Below, piece by piece: positions 1-13,300 of a stretch of DNA of 64,000 nucleotides. The translations under genes were made by a program, and so were the position numbers. The notes under the pieces were generated by a model that was given only the letters and a program-made list of their open reading frames with translations, searched no databases and was not told the DNA's origin. Origin of the DNA: Cristatella mucedo (lineage: Eukaryota; Bryozoa; Phylactolaemata; Cristatellidae); assembly GCA_009760855.2 (NCBI GenBank), contig WPIO01000072.1:1098501-1162500 (forward strand), in the 5' to 3' direction. Numbering within the stretch: position 1 is the first letter of the stretch; the number at the start of each line of letters is the position of its first letter.

Positions 1-204
1 TGACTCTTTCCTCCTGAAAATACTAATGAATGGCTAACTTTGATAAATATCACGACTAAAGCTATAAGGACCAGTCTATATTCTCAGATACACATTACAA
101 AGCTCAAACAAGCACGAAATCTAAACCCTGAGCTAATGAACAAAATAAGCTAGTGCTGGTGGCCATTCCTAAGAGACACGCGTAGCTCAGCTTTAAGAGA
201 TTGC

Positions 205-373
205 CTTTTGCGAGCGTTTCGACGTCGTCAGTATGCTCCAAGTAGTGCGGGTCAATGAGGGGCGGATCAAACGGATTCCCACTGGCCAGTCTGATGTCAC
301 CGATTGACTTAGGATGAAGTAGTATGGGTAAAACAGTAAACCCATGTCGCAATTCATACTCTTCTAGCATAAC
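205..373 (-). CDS. Gene B exon 8: start of GMC C-terminal domain, GC donor
   Basis: 169 nt as in gene [21 protein letters not shown], then [17 protein letters not shown] and VETLAK. The position matching gene A's AAG|GTATGC reads AAG|GCAATC here, so a GC-AG intron is inferred. No GT at this point would keep the phase needed by the family structure. Confidence 0.85.
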
Positions 374-3300
374 CTAAAAAAAGACAGCTTGGTAAAAAAA
401 ATGTCTTAGCTTATAGGCACATACATAGCTTTAAGCAGAGCCACAGATTCAAGGAGATTGCAAAGGTTTGGTGACCAAAGCAGTTGCAGCTGTAAAACTG
501 CAGTTTTAACGACAGCACCAAAACCTTTTGACTAACGTGGGCCGGCAGCAATAGAACGTCAGTGGCTGCTGGATCCTACACCGTAAAGGATCTCAACGAT
601 GTCAAACTTACTTCGGCCCTATTGTATGACACCTGCTTCATGTTCCGGGGAGTTAGTGCTGGATATACGATAAACTGTATGTCTGGAGCCTCGGCACCAA
701 TAAACGACTCGTTACTGCTCAGACTGATGAAGGCAGATACAACCAGCGATGTCTGAGTGAGAGGACCTGCAGCATGAACGTAGTCATGAATTACCACGGA
801 CAGTGAACTTCTAGCACGACCACAACTATTGAGAGCAAGGTCAAGCTGCTAGAACTCCAGCATGCAGATTTGGTTGCTTTAAAGCATGTATGCCATGGCA
901 TATTTGTATGCAGCATGCCGGCAAATAGACGAATCGAGCGATCTCTTTAAAACAGCTTGGTTTACTTGCTGCAATGTAATAACTAATTTTAAAAGAATCA
1001 GCACATGGTTTATAGCTGTCTGTGAATTTCATCTAAGCAGTTGTGAGAGTGTGCAGACTTGAGCATGCCTGCACGTGTGCTGCTCCTTGCTAAGATGTCA
1101 ACCAAGTCAGTACCCTACCGTTCGAAGCTGCGGTGTTTTTAGAATGAAGAGAGCTCGAAGCAGTACTGCACTTCATGGCTTAATTCGTTGTATTTAAGGA
1201 CTTACGTAAACGCTGAAATAACTGCCTTAATTCTTTGGAAAACAAGCACAGCCCTTAATATGGATTTTAGTATGCACTGGGGAGCAGCTGCTCTCATGAA
1301 ATTTAGCAACAGGAAGCATATGATCTTTGATATTAAAAGTGCAAAATAGTGATAATCTAATAGTTTCAACAATAATGCAAGCATCTTATATAGATTCTAT
1401 GCTTAATCAGCCAGTATGACGGAAAGCTAATGTCAATTAGCATATGTTCTTCACCAGAACTACCACTGACTTTGAGTAGTCATGACTGCATCAGCTTTAG
1501 AAGAAATAAAGTAAATCGGTATATCAATAACATAATAATAGTAAGAGCAGCCCCGTGTTACCACACTACATCAGAACTGCATGCTGGGCTACAACAAATA
1601 CTCGCGATTTCTGAGTCTTACCTCAGCATGCTATAAGATTAAGCTTCTACCAGCCTGCATATTGTTAGCCGTAAAAATGTTCTGGCAATGACAACTGTAA
1701 TTCATAAGTGCCACGTCCTCCGACACTAAATAGCATGTCTTGAACTGGTATCCATGGGTCCAAGATGTACATCATAAGTGCCAATACAGACGGTACAACT
1801 TCAAATGATCACCAACGTCAATTTAGACAAGGCATCATGCTTTTGCACTTATTTAATTAAGAGCACCTACTTTGCCAAGCACCTACCATTATATTCTTCA
1901 TTGACTAAGATGATATATGGCGAATATTACACACGATAATACTAAGATTAATAAAGTCGAGTGCATCATTTTGGTAGCGCTATGCTAACTTAATCCGACA
2001 ATATTCACACACATGTGCTTGGACGCTCACACAACAAGTCGATGAAGTTCCTTCAATAACAAAAGATACTCAAAAGCAACATGCCACCGCTTGGAAACTA
2101 CATAAGCTATTGAGAAAGCCAGCTGGAATGGCAAGCAAAGTAAGGGCATACTCGACCATTAACCAGACAGCAGTAGGCGATTGACAGCAGCTACGTAAGG
2201 ACGAGTGAGCAGCTATGCTAATCTGCCAGTGCTAAATTAAAAGCCGATCCTAATGACCTAGAGGCAGCACAAAGTAACACATTTTTATATTTGCTTTTGG
2301 AAATGATTTATTTTACAATTCCTCATGCCTTACAACAATAAAATCTATTTATTTGAAAAGTGTGTATCAGCTAATTCCAAAGACTCATTTGTATAGCGAC
2401 AGAAGCATGTTAATGGCTATCACTTTTGATGGCAGTGGGCAATAAGGAATCGTTTTCTATAGGAATAAAACCGACGACCGGAGTCGTGAAGTGGAAGCAC
2501 CTTACACACAGGCTAAGATCCGGGTCCCTCAAATATCGCTTGTTATCAGGACAACATTATTTTAAAACCGACCAACGTCTAATGAGAAAACCGGAAAATT
2601 CAAAATTTCTTTATAGAGCCTGGTCACAAAAAATACGTGACTAAAACATAATGCATAATTAAGTAAAGGTTATACCCATATGACCATATAAGATGTAGAA
2701 GTGGGTAGTTTCTAAATATGCAAGATCGGAGTAAACACGTAAGCTGGTAAGCTTTCTCCAGTTTCTTCACCCCTGCTTTGCCACGCTGTGACCAGTCATT
2801 GTCAGGGTATCGTAAAGCCAGCTCACTTCATTGATGCCTCACCTAGGAGCATCAAAGCCGCGATGCTCCATAATGAAAACAAATATTTGTCTCTTGCCCA
2901 TGCTCCCTTCGTACATTCGAACAGATTTACATGAGCATCAAGACCTTGCTGGATGCCTTTAATTATGCTGAGTCTGGCTTGGGGTCATTGAAGAATTAAA
3001 AAAATGGCATTCTTAAAGGGTCACCAAACAGATTTTATTAGCATTCACTGCTGTCTTTGCCTTTGAGACTGCAGTCACCATGACATGCCACTACTCCCTG
3101 GATGAGTTACGGTGGGCCGAATCTGTTGTGAGGAGGAACATCAAGCTATATCCATTTTGGTGGGACTCTCCCCAACCCCCTACAGTAGTTGATGCCCCCA
3201 TTGCTCTTCAACTGTTCGTGTAATATCAAGGTGAAAGGCGATATTCTCGTCAAAACTAAAATAAAGAGGATTCTAGAGAGCAATAAATTCTAAGAAGAAC

Positions 3301-6300
3301 ACTATAAAGGAGAAAGGACTTTGGAACAGCTTTGTTGCAATGGTTCGGGGCTTTCCGATCAATCGGAAGGCCAAAAATGACTTAGAGACGGGTGGTTGGA
3401 GAACTCGGATGAAGAACTATGGGCGCAATCGACCGAAGGATGTCTCTAAAGTGTTAACAGTAAGGAGACTGCATGCCAAAAGAACGGCACAAGCAGATTT
3501 TGTATTCAGCAGTTTAACATCAGATCAGAGTCGGGCCTTCACAAGTCAGAACCAAAAGTAGTAAAACTACTGCCTCAGCTGCCTGCTGTAGCAGCATCTT
3601 GGACTCACGTAGTAATGCTACTTACCACTATGAAGCACTTGATACCGAAACGTGTCAATCCACGATCCCACGTCGCCGCTTCTCAAAGTTACAGTGCTGT
3701 TGGTGAAGGCCTCCAACATGAGGTCTATATGATCACGAAGGTTCCTGCCAACCGGCAAATCTTTAACGAGAGGTATCTGTGACGAAAAAAGGACATGTGA
3801 AAATGGTAGGGCAACATTTTTAAATGTAAGCCACTCTGAGAAAAAGCTTAGAATCCGATGTCATTGGAGTGACACCCAAACTGATCAATAAAATGTACGA
3901 AGAACGTGCAGCCTCTATCTAATAGTTAATGCATTATCATCCTTGAAACATCAACAAAATAATACAACCACTTGGAAATCCAAGACGCTAGACCTAGATA
4001 TCTACTGCTCAGTTTCTAAAAGGCAGATACTACCAAAAAGCAGCCAGCAATAAACTAGACTAGTTGGTAGCAGTCCCATATTAGTATAAGAAGAAATAAA
4101 GATGAACTTTAGGGTTGACTGAAAGAGTAAGTCGGGTTCACACATTTTCAAAGGTTCACTTCACCGGTGATGGTGATCTTAAAACACAATTTGAATTATC
4201 CACGACTGCCTGCACGTTGTCGTAATCCACTGCAAGCCCCTCTAATAAAGGAAAAATCGATCAAAAATCGGCAGTAGAAAGCTCGAACTTTTAGTGAATA
4301 ATTTGGCTCAGGGTCGTAATAATGTACCCTAAACCCTCGTTTACTGTTCGTGCTTCCTTGTACGTACAGGGTAACGTTGAACTTGCCGAGCGACGTAACT
4401 TACAAAGCATTGACATAGACAAGTTTTTGAAATCTATGTTTGTGGTGCAGGTCTTCTTGATCTGCATTCAGACTCGACCGGCAGCCTCAATACCCTCACT
4501 GATGCAGTGAAAATGACTCGAGAGTGCTCTTGACCAGCATGCTCCCGTTCATTCTATCCGTGTACAAAGTCGTGAAGATTCCTTTCGATTTACAAAATAA
4601 ACTCTAAACATGTGCCGGGTTAAGGGCAGGCTTGAACGTCGCTTCAAGAATCGGGGTCTAATGCAGATCTAGTTGATTTTAAAGACTTCCTTCGAGTTTA
4701 TATCCGGAAGCTCAAAAAAGCCAGGGCTTCTTTTTTCACTCGAAAGCTGAATTCCTGCCAGTCGGACCCTAAACAGATTTCTAAGACAGTAAACCATTTA
4801 CTGGCTAATGCTGATAGTTCTGACTCCCCAGATATTAAGGGCTCAACCGAAAAGTTTTCAGCTTTCTTTACTGAAAAAATTGTGCACATTAGTGCCTCCA
4901 CAAAACCTCCTCCGACTAAAGCAATTGCAGTATCACAACCAATGACCTTCCTTAAAAGGTTTTCCGAGATTGCTGCATGCGATGTGGCTACCTTAATAAG
5001 GTCTAGCAAAAAGAGCTTGTCTCCTGAATGACCCTATACCATCATCTCTGTGGTCTTCACTGGCAGACCAGCTTAGCCCAGGCATAACCGAGATTTGTAA
5101 TGCTTCTTTGGGAAAAGGGGTCGTCCCCAAGTACTTTAAATCAGCAATCGTTAGACCCATACTTAAAAAGCCTGGATTAGATACAGAGGTCCTTGCCAAC
5201 TATCGCCCAGTTTCCCTCCTTCCTTTCTTGTCAAAGAATCTTGAAAATTTGTTGCTAAGCACCTGGTTGAACACATTGAAAAGAATAAAATGTCAGAAAC
5301 ATTTCAATCAGGGTTCAAGAGGCAGCACTCCACTGAAACTGGTCTCCTCTGTGTTAATAATGACACTCTACGTGGCAACGATGACGAGAATGTCACTGCC
5401 CTAGCTCTGCTAGATTTATCAGCTGTCTTCGACACCACTGATAACGATATTCTACTTGAACGATTGACAACAATGATCGGTCTGGCAGACGAAGCACTGG
5501 CGTTGTTTAAATCGTACTTGTCTGATCGTGTTCAATCCGTGTCGTGTGGGGGTCAGGTCTCACCCACGAGACCAGTGTCCTGTGGAGTCCCTCAAGGGTC
5601 TGTGCTCGGTCCCCTGCTGTTCTCCATTTATACTCAACCTCTAGGGAAAGTAAATAGGGCCCACGAAATAGGATATCACTTTTATGCTGACGATGCTCAG
5701 CTGTATTTGTCATTCAAACCGTTGCAATCTGCGGCAGCAACTGATAAACTGAATGCTTGCTTTGCTGACATTCGATCCTGGATGTCGGAAAACTTCTTGA
5801 AACTAAATGACGATAAAACCGAACTGCTGCTCATAGGACACCCTAAGCGAGTGGCTGGATTAAAAGGCTTTGCTCTTCTAATAGGTGATGCCGTTGTGCG
5901 CCGATCACCACGTGCTCGAAATGTAGGTGTCGTTTTCGACAGCTGCCTCAAGTTTACAAGCTTCATTCAGAAGACTGCTTCTACAGCTAGTCATCACCTC
6001 CGATCCCTATCCAAGATTAGGAGCTGTCTTCCACAGTGGCTTGCAAACAGTTTAACTAGCTCCTTAGTTCTGTCTCGGATTGATTATTGTAATTCCCTTT
6101 TGGCTGGGCTACCAAAGAAAGCAACCAGGCCACTGCAGCTGACTATGAATATGGCTGCAAGGCTAGTCTTCAAGTCCCAGAGGTTTAAGCATGCGTCTCC
6201 TTTGCTAAAACAGCTAGGACGGCTGCCGGTTGAGCAAAGGATAAAGAGCAAAGTTCTTACACTGACCCATAAGGCCTGCCACGGCTTGGCTCCTTCGTAC

Positions 6301-7320
6301 CTAGCTGAACTGCTGCACCAGTTTCAGCCTGTTCACGCCCTCAGGTCCTGTGTGGACAATAATATAGCTGTTCCATTCCTCTGCTTAAAGACCGTTGGTG
6401 ACAGAAGCTTTAGCTCTGAAGGTCCTAGACTGTGGAACTTGCTTCCATAATTATTACGCAACGACAACTACTCTCCTGCTGCCGACTATGGTTAATCCTT
6501 TCCAGCGGTCATGAGCTGCTACTTCCATGCTACTCACTACCTCAACTGCTCTCTTTACTCTGCTATGCTTCCCACTTTCTTATTGTTTCGTGAGACGAAG
6601 TCTGTTGGCTACCGAAAGCATACCGAAAGCCGCTTAGGCTGTGAGTGCGCTATACAAAACTCTCCTGCGTAACACCCACATAGTCTTTATGACTTTGTGG
6701 AATTACAGACAGAGATACTTTACATTACATTTCCTATCAAATTTCATGCCGTTGCACTCGTGCATTTTCATACAAATAGGCTGCAAAGACACGATTCACA
6801 TCTGCAATCTACTGCAATCCACTTGAATTCAACAAAAAAGCACAGGAAATCGCCTATGCGAAGCTCTATTTTGGATTGCATATTTAACTACACCATCTTT
6901 CAAGACCACCAACTAAATTTAACACCATTGCCCGATCGCATTCTCATACAATCCACTGCAGCAACTCGGGTCTATACCAAAATCAACCACCAGAGGTGCT
7001 GTAGTCAATTGAAGTGGGCTGCATGAAAATGTGTACCCTCAACATCACACAATTTAGTTTCGTTTCGAGAAAACACTAACTCGGGCAGTCTCGAACAATG
7101 AACCACATCCTTCGAGACATCCGTTCTTCTATGCTACCACCGGCTATCAAATGCTTTAGGCATCGACTGTGGCTCATAACAACTCATAACACTTCAAGAA
7201 CTGAAGACACGAGGCAAACAAATGCGCGTATGCATGAATGGCTGTGTGTGTTTGTGTGTAAATGTGTGTGTGCATGAGTGCAGGTGTACACGTGTATGTC
7301 TGTGTATGCATGTGTGTGTA

Positions 7321-7358
<38 letters not shown>

Positions 7359-10300
7359 CGTGTGGGGTACTTAGAGGTGGCCATGGAGTGACTGTGGAGG
7401 GACTGAGAGCTGGGATCTCTTGACGCCTGCTGCCGTCTATTAAGTGTTGACTCGGCTGGACAGGCGTCTGGTAATGAAGTGTGGGGAGACAGTAAGATGT
7501 GTCGCTTGGTCGGGCTAACCAGCCTGACTACAGGTCTGTCTGCAGGGCTGCCATATGTGTATACATGCACATACCTACATTCATGTATGGTCGAAATTAG
7601 AAATTGACAGCTCTGAGAAAAAGGCAAGGATAGTTTAATAAAACAGTAAACATAAATGTTGTACATGAGGCTTGACCATCAGCCATATTTACACGGCATT
7701 GAACTAGCCGAAGAGGCACGGAAAGAAAGCAAGACATGGGTCACTTCATGCTAGGGAGTTTAACTCGTAGACTCTGACACAAGAGGTCAAAGGCAAACTA
7801 AATCATTTCAGTAGACAAGTCCCCAACATTACAAAGGCAAACTGCTGGGAGTAGCAGAGGTGATAACCCTAGACGAATCATATTTTGCAGTCATTTAATC
7901 CTGATATGTTGTTTCACTAGCATGCAAGGCACACTCACCCAGTGTAGAGTGCACCCCTCTCGGCTCAGGCCGAAGGTTCTGCAAATCCTGCAGCCGGTTA
8001 TAATGTATTGCCCACACGCTGCAAGTGAGGTGACCGCCGCTAAGGCTCTCTTGCCACTACATGAATGAGGCCGTTGAATCGGCAGACATTTACTTTAACC
8101 AAGCAGCAATTAAGCAACTTCATCATTCTTTGTGAGAAGCGCGGCTATGACCAACACTCATACTACCCAGTTTCCTGTCACTGAATGCATATGTGAGTTT
8201 AGGCAACAAAACTCAATGGACGAAATCGACTTCACGCTCAATATCGAGAGCATTACTATCTCTTGAGACTAAAAGAAGGTTCGGCTAAGTTCTATTCCAT
8301 TATAACCAACAGGTGAAGTATTGCAATTGCGTTAGAGATACTTTAAATGTTAAGTTTCCCTGCATGCCACACATATTTGCATAAATATCCCCTGTATTTC
8401 GGGCTCAACCTATAATAATAATAATAACAATAATAATAATAATAATAATGCACTTGATAAAGCACCCTCAGAGAACTCAATCTCTTCCTAGGCACTTTAC
8501 ATTTCCTGCAAAGGGAAACACGATAGAATGGTGAGCAATATCATGCTTGATAAACAACATGAATAACATGGTTAGGGGTGACATGCACAGGGTCAGCATG
8601 CAAATGTGGTTAGTGGCAGCATGCACAGTGTCAGCACGCATAAGCACACGAAGCACATGAATCACAGGGACCCACTAAATGCTGTCCTAAATAGGTGTTT
8701 TTAAGTTCTTTTTAAATGTGGTCAAGTCAGGGGGTTTTCTGACGCAAGTCGGGAGTGAGTTCTAGGCATTGGGAGCATACGAGCTAAATGTATGGTCTCC
8801 AAAGGACTTGTACGAGGTATTGGTAGACTGTTGGATTCCGAAAAGCAAGTGGTACGATGCTTGGCCTGGTGGGGGAGTAGATCTGAGAGATAGGCTGGAA
8901 CCAAAGAATGAAGTGACCTAAAAGTGAGCGACAAAACCTTGAAGTCGATCCCTTGCTTGACTGGTAGCCAGTGCAGGTCGGCAAGAAGTCTAATTAATGT
9001 AGAGAGCCACGTGATAAATGGTCCTTCAACAATGAAAAGCAATTAAGCTCAATAGCTATCAAAAGGACAAGTGCTTCAAAAAACAACCAAGGTTAATGGG
9101 AATGTATTTGATCGCTGAGGTTGTGGGCACGTTCCCTGTGGCATATGTGAAGATTAAAAATGGAGGAGAATCTGGTCGGATGGGCCCTTATTATTAGAGT
9201 AGGAGGGGGAACAGAGCTGAGCCATTTCAGTATACATTGGAGGTAAACGCTCAGCCAGTTGGGTGGGCCCAGAAGAGATAGACCCAGTCATTTCAGTCAA
9301 CAAAGGAGGAGCGCCTCAATTATTTGAATATGCATCAGAAGTAGAGGGCAAGCTGTGGTGTTTAGTTGGGGAGATTCACCCGGTTCTCATGTAGAAAGGA
9401 AAGGGGCAAGTCTCGGAAATAATGAAAATTATAGCCCACAGTCTTAGCATTTACTCGACAAGAATTCGGCAGTTACTCATCGAGTAGAAGGGCATAATTT
9501 TGCCGTTGGCTACGTTGGGGGCTTAGATATAGGAGAATGCCCAGCTCGAACCCTTGCTCTAAGGGTAAGGCATATGCCCCCCTGCACACCCCTGGCTAAG
9601 CCAGTAATCGTAAGGATGAACTCAATCATGCAGTAGATCCCAAAGGGATTCTCTCAATTTCAGTTTCACCATTTCAGTAGGTCTGTCGTTTGATTCGCAC
9701 GGCAGAGAGCCAGCCGATGACCAACACCAGCAGTTTATTACACGACGCACGGAGCCGAAGGGTGCACGGCTCCCTTCGGCTCCTTCTCCCACTCGACTCC
9801 CATCCTCGACTCCTCCGCTCCCCTGGTCGAACCCGATGATTCATCAAGGACCACAACCGTGCACAGGCCGACCCTGATGGTTAATCCACCATCTGCCCAG
9901 CTGGTTACCGGCTTGTGTCCATGCCACATCACAGGCTGACCACAGCTGTGCACCGGCCCCTCTCGGTGATGCTTCTAACAGCTATTCGCCGGTGGCTTAT
10001 CAGAGGAGCCTGCAAACTATATATACATACATACATACATACATACATACATACATACATACATACATACATACATACATACATACATACATACATACAT
10101 ACATACGAACTACAAGGTCCAGGAGGGATGTCTTAAATAATTTCAGGAGGCCCTGGGAAGATGGACTAAATATATTTCGAAAGCCCAGAAAGGTAACTAA
10201 TTGATTTCAAAAGGCATAGAGGGATGATTCTAGTTTTTTGGAGTAGATTATGGAGGTATCCTGAATTATTTAGGTAGACCTCAGAGGAAAGACCTCAAAT

Positions 10301-13300
10301 ATTTCGAGGGTAGTAGAGCAATGAAAAATATCCTTTCAATAGGCCCAGAAGAAACAGACACAATGATATTCATAGATGCTACACAAATGTCTCAAAATCA
10401 TTTGAGCAGGATCAGGAGGGCTCAAATCATTTTAGCAGGCCCAGGAAGGATTCACTCTCCCTCATTTCAGTAGCCATTGGAGATCTGGACTCAATTATTT
10501 GAGTAGGACCTCTAGATGAACTTTATCATGTTGGTATACCATGGAGTGGTGTCCTCAATCACTAACCAAAGCCCTGTATGGATGTCCTCTATCATTTCAC
10601 TGGGCCCAAAAAGATACCCGAAATTATTTTAGTAGGTCCCGGGCGGATTGCTTAAAAGATTTCAGATGCCCCTAATGCGATGGATATAATTATTCCACTA
10701 CCCTATGGAAGTTTGGACTCGATCATTTAAGTAGACCCCAGAGAGTGACTCCCAAATAATTTAGCATTAATTGGAGTGATGATTCGTTCATTTGAGTGTG
10801 ACCTGGATATATGAACTTAAAGTCATTTTAGTGGATCCCGGAAAGATAACCTCAGTCCAACTTCTTGGCCCCATGTTGAATGGACTCAAACATTTCAGTC
10901 GGTCTTGCAAGGGTTCCTTCAATCATTTCAGCAAAGCCCTGGGTGGATTTAGCCTTAGTCATTTCAGAAAGCATTAGAGGGTAGCCAGAATCACCGAAGT
11001 AATCTTTGGGGCTATTGCCTGAATTAGTTCAGTTGATCTTGGATAGATTCCCTCGATGGGTCGGGGAACAGGTGCCATTATTACTGTAAATCGGCTAAGA
11101 TGCCTTCAATCACTCTGGAAAGCCTTGGCGTGATGGACTTAATCATGTGAGTAGGGGCTTGGAGGGCTGAACTCCAGCAGAAGAAGGAAGAAGATCCAGA
11201 AGAGGGCATGTGGGGGCATTCCCCCCCTACAGCCAGGCAGCAATATGGCCCCCTATTCTTAAGCCGTCTCTCCTCTCCCACCACACCCACGACAAAATTA
11301 TTTCCTAATTCTATTCGATGATTAACTACTGAGTTTGTATCGAAATAACTACGATTTTTCGCTATAAACTTACGTTCTTTCGGGTCTAGCCCAGCCTACA
11401 TTAAGTGTTTTCGGGACTTTAATCTAAATAAACCTACACCAGGTTTTGCCTCCTAGATGAAAATGCTGGCTCTGTCACTACCGGACTCAATCATTTCAGT
11501 TAGTCCATGAGGGATGGGGGCACAATCACTTCATTAGACGTTGTAGGGATGCCCTCATATATTTGAATAGGCATTTCAGGGGAGGACCTAATCATTTGAG
11601 AGGGCTCTTATTTGACGAATTACATCATTTAGGAAGATATGGCAAAGAGTTGAACCTCAGTTGTCAGTACGTTTTTGAGGGAAGGACTTTTGAGTAACCC
11701 CTTGAGAAAGCCCAGGAGGGATAAACTTAGCCGTTTCGGTAGGCGTTGTTGAGAGATGGTAATACTCGTTTAAAAAGGTTCGCAAGATATTTACCCAATT
11801 GTTGTGGTAGGCATTCGAGGGTGGACTCAAATCATCTTAGTAGTTCATGGAGAGAAGTCTTTTCAGTAAGCACTAGAGAGAAAGAATTGATCGCCCTAGA
11901 GAGAAAGAATGGATCCTTTAACTCGGGCTTGGGGGATAGTCTCAACTATCTCAGTAGATCCTAGAGGTAATCTTTATATCATTTTAACATGCCAAGGAGG
12001 AATGCCCGAATATATCTTTAAAATCATATGAGGTATGAACTTAATCGCTGGAGTAGGCTTTAGATCGATGAATTCAATAATTTCAGTAGATCCTGTATGG
12101 ATGACCTCAATCCTTTCAGTAGACCCTACACAGATGGACATCATTTCCAGGGGCCCTTGAGGAATGATCCGATCATTGCAGAAGGCATTAGAGAGATAGT
12201 CTCAATCAGTTATGTAAATTCTAGAGAGATCCCCTGTTCCAATACAATAAGACAGAGATTGATTCAGTCATTTCAATAGACCCTTGAGGGAACCCTTAGT
12301 CATTTCAGTATACCCTAATGGGATTGACTCAATTATTTCAGCATGCCCTAGAGATGTGGCCCTGGAGGGATGAACTCTAGCAGGCCCTTGAGAAATGCCC
12401 TTGGTCGTAAATTAATTTAAATAGGCCCTTGGGGATAGACTCAATCATTCAAGGACCCTAAGCATGCTTTCAATTATTTTTGTAGTCTTTGGAGCGATGG
12501 AATCATTCATTTGAATAGGCTGCTCTCGTGTGATGGATTCAATAATTCCAGAAGGCCCCACATGGATGGCCTTAATAATTTTACTAAGCCATAATAGTGA
12601 TGGACATGTCATTTCAGTAGGCATTAAAGAGATAACCCCAATCATTTTAGTATGCTCTCGGGGAATGTTCTTGCCAATTTGGGTAGACCCTTGAGGGATT
12701 TCCTCAATCGGCTTTCATTTGTCTAGCAATCCCTTCCGCTATATTGAAATCTTGGTATCGGGCTTATAACTCGTACGGACCAACATTTAGAAACTTCTTT
12801 TCGGCGACCATGACCTCCTGCAATGACTTTGTATCATTAAAGTCTCAGATCAAGATTCGTTAGTTTCAAGATTAAAGATTCAGTTTCTCATGGGCCTCAG
12901 TCAACTTTTTTCGGTCTTTTTCGTGCTTACCCCTGTATGATTTATTGCATACTAATAACTAGGGGTCCCACAAAGTGGTGGCCCTGAGTGAATTATTGCA
13001 AGCTTTTAGATGCTTTCTTGCACCACTCAATCCAAAAACATCCTTTGCATTATGGTCACCGCTGCTGTGGCTGTAAATTCGATCGATCAATAAGAGGGTT
13101 TTCTACGATGCCAGTCATACTAAAACTATGCGAAGTATGTGTATATATTTATTGACAGCCCTAAAACGAACAAGTTTGCTGCTGGTATGTATACGCATAG
13201 TGTGGCGGCATCCCATTACTATTCGTTATGACCTCCCTTTTGTGGCCACACACAGAGACCACAAGCTTATGCATTACCTCTTCTGCTGGAGCACATTCCA

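Larger units (their letters stand above)
6736..9164. other. Gene B intron 5, part between LINE and array
   Basis: Holds the TG microsatellite (7232-7364), a SINE-II copy (7935-8092), the L2-B fragment (8405-9035) and a SINE scrap. The 160-codon minus frame at 7184-7666 is a product of the TG repeat (His-Thr runs), not a gene. Confidence 0.65.
9165..12715. repeat. Degenerate about 33-bp tandem array (about 85 units)
   Basis: Units share a core like TCAATCATTTCAGTAGGCCC followed by GGAGG and GATGG; spacing in the clearest part (12066-12160) is 33 bp. Copies differ at many positions and some are shortened. The array is interrupted by the solo LTR at 9684-10114, by unrelated sequence at about 9436-9600 and by about 260 bp of unrelated sequence at 11210-11470. 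It lies in intron 5 of gene B. No open reading frame follows the periodicity. Confidence 0.85.

Noticed and set aside
7184-7666. 160-codon minus-strand frame with His-Thr runs
   Set aside because: Generated by TG repeats; no domain and no splice context.
9915-10204. Frames with Tyr-Ile-His-Thr repeats
   Set aside because: Produced by the CATA microsatellite inside a solo LTR.
9165-12715. Idea that the TTTCAG in each 33-bp unit acts as decoy splice acceptor for gene B
   Set aside because: TTTCAG is on the plus strand, while gene B is transcribed from the minus strand.
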